This document shows, piece after piece, positions 24,087-33,895 of a stretch of DNA of 64,000 nt. Location: the NCBI GenBank assembly GCA_006503535.1, contig QYRS01000001.1:310001-374000 (forward strand). The letters run 5' to 3'. The stretch comes from Arthrinium phaeospermum (taxonomy: Eukaryota > Ascomycota > Sordariomycetes > Amphisphaeriales > Apiosporaceae). The translations under genes were made by a program, and so were the position numbers. Numbering within the stretch: the first letter of the stretch is position 1; every line of letters starts with the position of its first letter. Below the pieces are notes generated by a model. The model ran no database searches and had not been told where the DNA came from. It worked only from the letters and a program-made list of their open reading frames with translations.

Positions 24087-25780
24087 TCATGACCGGTGTA
24101 CATGGAACGTCTTGGTGCTTATAATCCCATGCTCGCCAGCCAACGGGGGTGACCTGTGACCGCTCTCGATGGTATGTGCCTGGACCTCCGTCCCGATGTT
24201 CCCGAGGATCCAATCCTTGTTGATCCGGGCTGAGTCCACCTGCCCCTCCGTGACGCTCGGCGTGTCCCTGGCAGGCGCGGCGATGCTATTATTCTTCACT
24301 ATCCCTGGTCGCTGGCCCCATCATCGTCTTCAGGGTGGTGATCGCGGTGATGATCCGTCTTGGAGTCGAAGCTGGCCAGGTTCGTGGCGCTGGGGTGCGA
24401 CGACTTCTTGGACGGCTTGGACGACGGGAGCACGGGCGCCGAACATGGGGGTACCGCCAATGGTGCGCAGGCCGACGGGCTGCTCTCCGTTTCGTTGGCG
24501 CGGCTCGTCCTGTTGTACCGGGACTGTCCTGGGGTCAGTAAGGGGCTGGTGGCACTTTCAGAAGAGACTGACCGTATCCACTATTCCTCCTTTTCGTGTG
24601 GCTAAACCAGTTGCCTATCGTCCGGCTCCAGAGGGGCCGGCAGACGGGGATGCTGACGCAGATCATGGTGACGCAGATTTCGACCTGTGACCAGATGATG
24701 ACGTCGTAGTCGACTTGGCGCACGCCCCGAACATAGGTGATGCGTATGATGCCGGCTACGGCCGCTCTTTGTGCGCGGGTTTTGGTCAGTCTTGGTTCCA
24801 GAGAACTGGACCAGGATAGGAGACGAAACTCACAAGAGCCCCAAACTCAGACTTCCCGCAATGATCTTGTCTTTACGGGACATGTTCAGTTTCCAGACGA
24901 AGTTCCATGGTAGTAAAGCGAACAAGAGGTCAATAAACACTGTGCCAACTATATCCAGTAATACAGAGACTTGGTTAGCTTCGCTCTGGGATATGCATGC
25001 TCTAGCTAGTTTGAAAAAAGCAGTGGTTCACTTACGGCCCATGGCCACTCCGAGCGGCACTGTGTTGATGCATGTCCCCCCTGGAATGCGGTCGTCCCAT
25101 GAAAACTCGACAGGCGTACATGCCCCAAGTAAAGATGGCCATGACTGAAACAATGAAGTTAGCTTCACCAAAGATGGCCATGACTGAAACAATGAAGTTA
25201 GCTTCACCATGTGGTACCTGAATACAGCAAATTGGTAGAGAAGAAGCACCACTCACGGATACAGATGGCGCCCAGCGCGCCCATGGCCATCGAAATGAGG
25301 ATCTTTTGCCACCTGACGATGACCAGACGGATCATGAAGAAGCCCACCGAAGCTTTCGCCGCCGCTGTCGCTACCAGGGCATTGGACTGGCCCACATCTC
25401 TCCAGAAGATGGTGTCGTACTTCGTGTCCTCGTCGAGGTCGTCCGGCCAAACCCTTTCCTACCGCTACTGTGATGACGGCATCGGATGCGACCATGAGCA
25501 GCTACAGCGTAAACGCATTTCGCGTGAGTTTGAAGCTGGTAGATGAATGGACACCGTATTGATGCAAGTGACTTACAAATGCTATCAAGAAGAAGTGGTC
25601 ATCGACGCCGTAGGAAGCGACGCAAATGACGCGGGTATATATCCGCATAAGTAAAAAGAGAAAGACGATGGCTGTCAATGCCCATAGTACCGCCATGAGG
25701 CGGGGTCCCTGGTCGTCTGCGGCCATGCCGATCAATGGGAGTTCATCCGGTGTGTGCGCCAAGTATTCGGGGTAGAACTG
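24087..25780 (-). pseudogene. fungal rhodopsin-like 7TM membrane protein, with single-base frameshifts
   Basis: Recognised exon pieces: about 25780-25577 (YLAHTPDEL..., first TM, RIYTRV, GVDDHFFLIAF); 25501-25257 (DAVITVAVGKG, then IFWRDVGQSN, KASVGFFMIRL); from 25144 (MAIFTWG, CTPVEFSWDD, CINTVPLGVAMG); one coding FIDLLFALLPWNFVWKLNMSRKDK; one coding AGIIRITYVRGVRQVDYDVIIW and VCRPLWS; and a polar tail ending at 24087. Order and motifs match the fungal family with a rhodopsin-like domain common in plant-associated ascomycetes, often found in metabolite clusters. One-base losses are needed near 25455, 25125 and 24300. The true start codon is not found; a short first exon upstream of 25780 is likely. 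A 39-bp tandem duplication covers the acceptor of the exon at 25144. Confidence 0.65.
25131..25208. repeat. 39-bp direct tandem duplication across a 3' splice site
   Basis: Two perfect 39-bp copies, 25131-25169 and 25170-25208. On the minus (gene) strand each copy holds branch-type GCTAAC, acceptor TTTCAG and the first codons of the following exon of the 7TM gene. Splicing at the far acceptor (exon from 25144) gives the expected protein. Splicing at the near one (exon from 25183) would add 13 codons in frame. Confidence 0.9.
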
Positions 25781-26102
25781 TGAAAAGCCAAGTCTAGGTA
25801 ATCATGGTCTGCCTCGAGTTGAATGCAGGAACAAGGTGATGTGATCATCAATCGTTATCAGGAAGACTACCAAGCATTTACTTAAGGGAGATGCGAACAG
25901 CGACTGTTATCTGGTTTGGTTAATGCAGTGTATTTCTCCTCCTCCCCTCTCGGGCCAACAGCAGCCAAGCAAGTTTTTGCCGCAATGGCGGATATGCAGG
26001 GGGGGTGCGCTGCGACCCAAGCAGCTTTTTACCGAGATCAGGGCCCCAGTGGACGTGGAGTTGAAACGGCATGGTTGATGGTCCAACTGCAGAGACAGAC
26101 AA

Positions 26103-26406
26103 CCCCAACAGAATGTCAGACTGGCTTCGGTTGTGCTGGATTGTCGGTCCTCCTCCACTTCCCGTGCCGAGCTGAACTGGGGTAGATGCTTGCTGGGGTA
26201 CGCACCAAGGACTGATTGGCTCGGATGGAGCCCCGGTACGTGGGACCCCGTTTAACCCAACAGAATGTCAGACTGGCTTCGGTTGTGCTGGATTGTCGGT
26301 CCTCCTCCACTTCCCGTGCCGAGCTGAACTGGTGGTAGATGCTTGCTGGGGTACGCACCAAGGACTGATTGGCTCGGATGGAGCCCCGGTACGTGGGACC
26401 CCGTTT
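26103..26406. repeat. 152-bp direct tandem duplication
   Basis: Two nearly identical copies, about 26103-26254 and 26255-26406, each running from CAACAGAATGTCAGAC to GGGACCCCGTTT. They differ by one inserted base (CTGGGGTAG against CTGGTGGTAG) and a few bases at the junction. No inverted ends or coding content were recognised. Confidence 0.9.
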
Positions 26407-26599
26407 TGGTTCTCGGGCAAGCCACCCTCTTTACAACGGAACCCACTCACAGCTGCCTGTCAAATTACCGTCCCCTGCTATGCGTGCGGCGTGTCGAGCT
26501 CACTCCATAACTTCACATGCGTCTGGTGTGTAATCGGTCCATCAGCATTATTAACGACTACCTCCTCTCGTGAGCCCACGGGATGCTATGTTGCGCATT

Positions 26600-27464
26600 T
26601 GCGCTCTGGATCTTGATGGCGTCGGCTTTGGTTGCACGGACAGCGGCTCACCTGATGTACCAAGCGCCATTGACCTTTGATGCATGAGTCGGAAGCATAC
26701 ACTCCAGTGAAAGTGTCCCTGCCGCGTGGGTCTCGGTCAGATCTTACTTCGCATCTTCAACGTTGACATCAAACGCGGGGTCTCGGTCAGATCTGACTTC
26801 GCATCTTCAACGTTGACATCAAACGCGGGACAGTGGCCGCTCCCCTGCGTTGGCATATTACGCGCCTAGTGACCCAGCGGGATGACGACGTTTTTGGCGC
26901 CGCGGTCCAGGAACACCTGAGCAATGTCTAGCCAGGTGTCCTTGTTGACCCTCTCTCTATCTCGGCGGGATCAGAGAGTTTCGCCGCTTCTGACCCGTTC
27001 GCTATCAGATGTGGAAGGTGTCATAGAAGCGCTCGCCGGTAGGAGCCGTTGCGGGCGCTGCATTGAGACAGAAATCAATGCCTCCTCTGCCGGCGGTCTC
27101 CATCATGGTCTCCACCACCGAGGTGCTGATCTCCATCTGGGCGACGACCAGGTCTGGCCAGATCCCGCCTCCGAGAAGCTCGGTACTCAGCAGAGATGAG
27201 TGCTCTGCCCAATTCGCCAGATTGCACCAGTGAGGATGTAGACTGCTGTTGATTGTTGATAGTGTCTTCTTGCGCCTTGACTTCTTGAGGCAAGTTCGAT
27301 AAGTTGTAGTGGCGGCATCGAGGTGTGTACTCAAGCCGCTCGCAGCAAGTGAGAGCCATTCCGGGTCGATATCTTCGAGTTTCACGACGTCGCGGCTCAA
27401 GCGCTTTGTCGGGGTGGAATGTCTCACCCATGCCAGCCGGCAATTGGGAAAGGGAGAATTGCAT
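26600..27464 (-). pseudogene. PfkB-family (ribokinase-like) sugar kinase relic
   Basis: Reading the minus strand, fragments in order match a fungal ribokinase. LVVAQMEIS and ETAGRGGIDFCLNAAPA lie near 27090-27030, SEAAKLSDPAEIE and AQVFLDRGAKNVVIPLG near 26990-26890, PAFDVNVEDA near 26830, and a decayed substrate/ATP motif with AGDTFTGVYA near 26720. The frame is broken by a shift near 26945, in-frame stops after VIPLG, and a 50-bp tandem duplication inserted just before the GAGD-type catalytic motif. The 5' half is barely recognisable. Unlike the neighbouring genes, substitutions and stops accompany the indels, so I regard this as a genuine dead gene. Confidence 0.55.
26728..26827. repeat. 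50-bp direct tandem duplication inside the ribokinase relic
   Basis: Two copies starting at 26728 and 26778 (GGGTCTCGGTCAGATCT...) differ at one base (TTACTTC against TGACTTC). Fifty is not a multiple of three, so the duplication itself destroys the reading frame of the kinase relic. Confidence 0.9.
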
Positions 27465-28240
27465 TGGTTGGTCGCGGACTCGGACTCGGGGTTTTTACAC
27501 GTGCATGGTATGAATGCGCTTCAGTCCCCCCGAAACCGTTTTGGTGGTCGCTAAAAATGTAGGCTACAGGGGTGGTCTCCTGTCAACCATCTGATAATTG
27601 GGCCATTATGCTGCACGTCGGCTGGGTTCATCACTGTGCCGCCCGTCCGTGCCCGCGGACGGCTAAAATGATCCACGACTGATTACGACTCACCATCGAT
27701 ATTACCACCCTGCCAGCCTGGATCGAGAGTGAATTGAACAGAACCGAGATTTGCTTGATGGGTGATGCGCCATACCCTGATTTGCTTCCATGTTGGCGTT
27801 CATATCGTACATCGACCAGGGCAGAGTGAACACCTTCAATTCTCCTAGCACCCAGGTACCAAGTAAACTAGTGGAAGAGCAGCCCTATTCCCGCACTACT
27901 GCTGCCCGTACCAAGCTCCTGCGAGGTCTGGATCGTGACCATGGGATATCTACCGGGGTTTGGCATGGATCGACCAGGTACCAGGCTTATTTCATGAAAC
28001 GGATGCGGCCAAATTCGCTGACATCGATAATACTTCATAATCCAACATTTGACATGTGCTTTGCAATACGTGGCTGCTTGTTAAAGACTGGTTTGAATGA
28101 CTAAACATGATCAGACCGCATCTCGAGCTTCATTGATATGCTGAAGCTTCCAATGGTCGTAGTGGAACAAAGGCAGTGTCGCCGTTGACCTGTGCTCTCA
28201 GGGCTACTATGTCCGCCGGCATGCTCATTCAGCCTCCACT

Positions 28241-29203
28241 TCATTTAGCTCTAAGATGGCTCGTTTTGTTCGCCAGCCGTGTGTCCTTTTCTTCCGCGCC
28301 AAAGGTGAGTTTCGTCAGTACCCCCGGTTCCGGTTGGCGGCCACCGGACCGGGTTTGCATGCGCTTTTCGGCATCATAGACGACTTCCCACCGAAATTCA
28401 GCAAGCGACGTTGACTCTTGCAACCATTGCCTGACCTCCAACTTCTCGACGCCGTCCGTGGGCCCCATGTGCCCGAAGAAGTCCTCTGCGTCCCAGGTGT
28501 TAGTGAACATCTTCCCCGGCACCTGCGTGGTGGGAGCCAGCAGTGCAGCCACCGTCGGTGTTCGGGAATTTCGACTTCGACCAGTGTGCGTGGGCCTTGC
28601 GGAGTTCGTACACCCTAACGCCTTTGCCGTAAAAGGGTAGTAATCCGGCGCGTTCTTTCCTGCTTCGAAGTGAGTCTCGGCAAACACCAGGTTGCGGACC
28701 TCACATCTAGCTGCTTCAACCATTCGACAGCCACGTAGGTTATAGGCTGTTGTTGCCCAAGCTCGGCAGACCCAGAGGTATCATGCAAGAAGTATTTGGT
28801 GAAATCGATGCCGCGGAGGACGTATCGTGGCGGGGTTGAGGTAGAGAGTTCCCGCCTGCTTCTGATCGGCTTGAATGGCATAGAGGCGGCAGGTGAGGTC
28901 TGTTCTTACGCCACTGGTCACGCCACTGTTGGGCAGCGGCTCCCAGTCGGTATGTCCGGGGCATTTGTAGAAAGCAGGGCGGCCAAGCGGGACCTTGGGG
29001 AACTCGTAGACGCGGAGCCGGAGCGAATAGAACTGGAGGGCGTACCTTCGCGACTCGCGGCAGGCTGACAGCAGTGGGCTCGCCAGCTGTTTTCGTGGTA
29101 TGACATGCAGCCCGTGAAGAGGCACGACGCGAGACCTCGCCTCCACTTCTAGGGCCGCCTTCCATATTATCTCTCGCAGCTCCGGAATAAATGGGGGTGC
29201 CAT
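28241..29203 (-). pseudogene. 2EXR-type protein, with single-base frameshifts
   Basis: The ATG at 29203 opens PFIPELREIIWKAALEVEAR and then LLSACRESRRYALQFY, the hallmark of the fungal 2EXR family (PPELRxxIW ... CRESRxxAL), a domain of unknown function abundant in plant-associated ascomycetes. Homology-like sequence continues in other frames: LRGIDFTKYF near 28800, CEVRNLVFAETHF near 28700, and EDFFGHMGPTDGVEKLEV to the end at 28241. Shifts fit one missing base in a C run near 28830 and another near 28715. If these are sequencing errors the protein would have about 320 residues. Confidence 0.6.
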
Positions 29204-29412
29204 GTTGCTAAAGCGGTGATAATCCTCGAACTAATACCCTCTCGTTGGAGCTGATCGTCGTTTTCATATAGAAGTATTCATATCTAAAGAAGAAAGAACG
29301 AAGAAATGAACTTGAAAAGAAAGAGCCCCCATGGAAGTTCCGGCATGTAGGAAAGAAAACTTTTAATAATTCCTGGTTTTGAGTGCGTTAATTAAAAGCT
29401 TAAAGCTCTGCA

Positions 29413-30882
29413 TTACCCACCATTGCCGCTTTCCACCCCTTGACCTTGACGTAGCCGTACATACCGCTGACTTCTTCCCGACGCATTATCAAGAACCTTC
29501 ATGGATCCTGTTCTGCTTGGCCCAAGATCGCGGTGCTTCATATCCAAGCATCCTTTGCACCAGTCCGAGTCCGGGATCCGCCGCGTGAGCCACACCCCAG
29601 CGAAGAGCTTGTACAGCTGCCACGCGGCCTGGAGGAAAACCAGGTCTGCCACAATGACGGCGACCACTAGACTGCTCAGCGAGCGCATACGAGGTATCTG
29701 ACAGAGGTACTGGGCCGATATAACCGAGAATTTCACTGAGAGAGGCCCGGTCTCGTTACGGAGCTCGTAGCTCCCTGTGCTGGCCCCGGCAATGCGTTCG
29801 CCATAGGGCCCTCCTTGATGGCTCTGAAGTTGGCGGTGTAGGTCTGCAGCAGTGCCGGGTCCGTTAGCATAGTCGGGGTGAAGGCTGGCCCAGATCCGCG
29901 AGGACCATCGCGAATGCCGACTTTGCCAGGGCTTCGGCGGGCGCCCAGATGTTGGGATAAGTCTTGTTACGGATGTGCTCCTGGATTGTTGGTCGCTCAT
30001 TTGGTCATTCATTGGGTGGTTAGACTTGTAGTCTCCCGGCAGCGTTGCCTCGACAAACTGGCCAGTGAATTGAAAAAAACGCGTGTCGTTGATCGCTTTG
30101 CCAGGCTGCGGTACGAAATAGAGTGACCCCTTGCGGATGGGCCACTCGCCGCGTAGGCGGGCCTCATCCTGCAACAGCCAGGTCAACTCGGCCCAGTAGG
30201 TCGACATGAGTGACTCTCCCCACCACAGGCTTGCTCGTGCATCTTTGTCCCGGCTGACGGGACCGGATCCGACGAATGTAGCAACCTGGGCTAGAGTCAC
30301 AGTCTCGGGTACATAATCGTAGATCTGGGTGAGGTTCAGATACATGAACCCAGAGTGCGTCGCTATCCGACAGGTGGCCGAGGTGCGCACTTTGGCGCCC
30401 CATTCGGTCAAGGCTTGCTGGTTGGCTGCGCGGTCATAGGATCCACGTCGATTTGGACCGAAGTTACAGAGCAGTTTTCAAGTTGGTTGTTCATGTATGC
30501 CAGGGACGGCGAAACTCTCGGAAGGTCGGTGTCGGTACCCTCGATCTGACTATTGCGCCACAAGCTGGCGATCGTATACGTCAATGCGGCTTTGCTGGTG
30601 AAGAACTGCGAGTTTACCGGGAGAGGGGTCGGTTGGCAGGTGGGCTCGATCTTCGACGGGAGGTAGAACGGCCACCAGTTCAGTGAGCTGGCTGCATCCG
30701 AAATCGTGGCATTGGGGTCCGCAGTCATCGCGACGGTCAGGATATATCCATTTTTGTGCGAAGTTTACGAACGTGAAGAGTGCGGTTAAAAAGATGCCTC
30801 CCACAACAGCCACCGGTGTAAACCATTTGAAAGGAAAGGGGCGAGTTATGTTGTAGTTAAAGAATGAGCTATGTTGTTTCAT
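29413..30882 (-). pseudogene. fungal-specific membrane protein with N- and C-terminal TM segments, several apparent indels
   Basis: The ATG at 30882 opens NYNITRPFPFKWFTPVAVVG with a TM segment (GGIFLTALFTFVNFA), a large extracellular-type region with many N-glycosylation sequons, and a second TM near the C-terminus (SSLVVAVIVADLVFLQAAW). The layout matches a family common in Fusarium and Colletotrichum; I know no function. The frame moves near 30755 (five As where four are needed), near 30440 (one base missing), and twice near 29990 and 29890, where a segment reading IRNKTYPNIWAPAEALAKS lies in another frame between compensating shifts. Whether it is functional depends on whether those indels are real. 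Confidence 0.6.
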
Positions 30883-32041
30883 CTTGCTGCAACGGCACGC
30901 TTTTCGCTTTACTTGTATGCGACTCTAAGCTGAACAGAAGCACGTCGCCTAACCTACTAGAAACGGAGCCGATCTTTAAATGTTCAATCACCTGGCAGTT
31001 ATGAGTACATGGGCAGATTCGATGCATGGCGTCTGCTGTGTAACAGGTCGCGCCTACTTTCATGGTCCTGAGCAAACGCGGAGGCGACATATCGTGGCAA
31101 TGACTCTGTCAGCGGCTGGGGCTCCCTCCAATCGCACAGAAAGTTGAACGCCACCATGGGGGTGGACTCAATGTTTGCGTTTCAAGTTCTCGTATTGAAG
31201 CAGGCTGGGCCAAAACCGCCCTTGGCCTCGAATCCATCGACCAAGGCTGGGGTCCAAGAAAGCAGTTTTAGACCAGGCAACACTGGTGGAGGGCTGGTGT
31301 GGCTGAGCAACACTTGGGTGGCTCAGCCCACCCATTTAAGAAATTTTATTACTTGATTGATAGAGAGCTTAGCTGAATTCCATCACCATATTGAACCATC
31401 AAATGCAACAGCACCCATTACGGCACAAGTAAAACCTAAAATAAGACTGGCCAACGCCACTATCTACCCCATGATCTCTTCTAATACAATGTCAGACTTG
31501 TTATACACACATAATCCCTCTCAAATTTTGGTTCGCTGATGAGCTGGTTCTCGCCCAATCGAAGATTCGTATTTCTGTGTACATCCTTGTATTGATTTGG
31601 AGGCCAACAAACCGGTTCGAAAGGCTGCTCACAAGTTTCATCGAGCTAGCAGGTACTAAACTATCCTTAGTTCGCGTAATGCATGGTTCTGTCTCTTTTG
31701 GTATTGTTTGGCAAGTCTTTGTGTTGTCTAGGTGCTGAAATTCGATTGCGTCTTTGTCCATGTAAGCTACTCGACAATGATTCTAGATGCGGAACGGTCA
31801 GGGTCTATTTGCAATTCCTTGTTTAATTTGGTAGGTATGGCGATCATGAAAGAGCTGCAGGCTTCGATGGCTATCCATCTCACCACGTTGGTAGAATACT
31901 GTTGTCTCGTCAGGCGGCGAATTACTATCACCGTACATTCAAGCATCACCCAGGCATTACCAGGACTGAGATGCAGCCTGGATATATGACAAATACGAGT
32001 AGAGGATATCCGCACTCAATTGGCAACCACTACTCGTCCAA
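30883..32041. other. gene-free stretch
   Basis: 1.2 kb between the starts of two divergent membrane-protein genes. No frame with a recognisable domain, no repeat and no RNA gene seen. Confidence 0.4.
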
Positions 32042-33114
32042 ATGAGGCCATTCGTAAGTAGTTTGCAACATATTGGGCTCTAGTGTACTCAAACTTACAC
32101 GAGATACAGCACCTTTTACCCGCCCCAAAGCGCCGTGACTTGTTGCAGGGAGCCATCAAAGAAAACGGCGGGCCGAGGCAACCTGATGTCAACGGTACCA
32201 AGCCAAACCTTTCGCGACGCCAAGAACGGGAGGAGTGGTACCGAAAGGCAGAGCAGAGATGCGCGTACTGTTTGAGGGAACTTGCGAATTACGAATCAAA
32301 GCTAGACGAGTTACGCGCCACGAACCCCGGCGCCATTCCCAGAGCTGTATGGAGGAATCGAACATATCCAAACTGGTGGGTGAAGGCCGCCAGGGCAAGC
32401 GGGAAGCCTTTGAAGAAAACCGAGCAGCGCTGGCTGAGGTTGAAAGAGTTCAGGGAGGAACAGGCGACGCTGGTCCAAGACTTATTGGATCAAGAGAGAG
32501 GAGTAAAAGCCGTACACGCAGAGTTCTTGAGCACGAATGGTTGGGACAGAGACGCAAACACCCTCATTGTACACGGATATTATCAACTCATGACGAGATT
32601 CAGGTGGTTCCAGGCCGAAGTCCAGCGCGTCCTTCCAGCTGTCGGTCCAGCATCAGCTGAAAAGTCCGAATCTACCGCAGGAAAGGCAGAACCATCACCT
32701 ATCGTCCCCAAAGGGCCAATGAGATACAAGAGCAACTGGATGTACGTCCTCATGTGCTGGTACAAAAATGCAGACCCCAGTCATTACCCGTTTGACAGGA
32801 GTGAGAAATGGTGGCAAAGGTTTGACTGGTTTGCTGCCATCACCCTGTTGCTGGTCCCGTTGCTCCCAGCAATTTTGGCCTACCCCTCCAATTACTACTA
32901 CGTTGGCTTTCTAGCTTGGGGCTACTACACCTGGGTCTTCAAGTACTGGTTGTTCGTCCATTTCCCGGAAAGGTGGACGGTACTTTGGCCGACCTATTAC
33001 ATATCCCACCTCCTGGCTTTTGGGGTTTTCTTCAGTGTCGCTACCTCGCATGCGCTCTATGCTCTTGCACTGCCTAGTATTGGCTATCACGCAGAAGAAT
33101 ACACCAGGAGGTAG
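32042..33114 (+). CDS. orphan membrane protein with charged N-terminal half
   Basis: Two exons: a 12-nt first exon 32042-32053 (MRPF) and 32110-33114, with a 56-nt intron (GTAAGT...ATACAG); 338 aa. Without the mini-exon the long frame has only a GTG start, which is why I chose this structure. The first 200 residues are highly charged and probably coiled-coil (RRQEREEWYRKAEQ, KEFREEQATLVQDLLDQ). Near the C-terminus are three or four hydrophobic segments rich in Trp/Tyr (WFAAITLLLVPLLPAILAY, YYYVGFLAWGYYTWVFKYW, ISHLLAFGVFFSVA). No named domain is recognised. Confidence 0.75.
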
Positions 33115-33895
33115 ACTGGGTGTTGGTTGCCGTGGATTGTCTGGCAGCTTGTTTGACATGAACAAGACAATGCATCTTCAATCTCATTTGCGTACTCGAG
33201 GTCTTACATAAAATGTCACTTTGTTTAGTCTCATCTGAAATCACACCTATATGTACATGTTAACTTGATGCAGTAATCATTTATGGAGAAGACTGTCACT
33301 TGCCAATTTATTCCCTCTTATAGTATACCATTGTATCTCCTACTGGAGCATGCAGAACACCCCACAATGTGGCTAGCTGGGGGCATCTTGTGTTGCTTGG
33401 GAATAGAAAAGCACTCAAGTTATGCTTCTTTACATACATAACTTACATCGCCGTGATGCGGCTAGTGTGGTGACAAACTCCATCCGCACAGCCGCACGAG
33501 GGGCATAGCCTTCGACGACTCGTAGAAAAGTTTAGAAACGCTACAGTTCCATCTCTTTACCCCCACCGTTGCTGTTCTAGTCCACTTTGACTTACGTGCC
33601 ACACCTTCTTTTGATGGGTACCACTTGGGTGACACCCCATCGACCCAGCCTCTGTTCTCTGTGCTTCATTATTTCCACTGCGTAAACAATACTCCCCATC
33701 GAGACCAGACCTAGTCCAACGTTTACTGGGTAGGCTGGCGATGCCCGTGTAGGCTCGCCGGTTCAGATCTGACTTTGACGGACAGATATTGCAGCTTCCA
33801 ACACCCAGAGATCAGTTCACCGTCCACCGCACACTCATCAACAGATTCAAGTAGGGCCCTCTGTAGGTTGGACTCAGCAACGGCATCGCGGTTCC

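Noticed and set aside
26103..26406. 152-bp repeat as a transposon terminal repeat pair
   Set aside because: The copies are directly adjacent with nothing between them and no transposase or inverted ends, so it is a simple tandem duplication.
29890..30000. Programmed frameshifting in the membrane protein at 29413-30882
   Set aside because: The two shifts compensate each other with no slippery-site or structure logic, and the same kind of slip is present in unrelated neighbours, so sequence error or decay is more likely.
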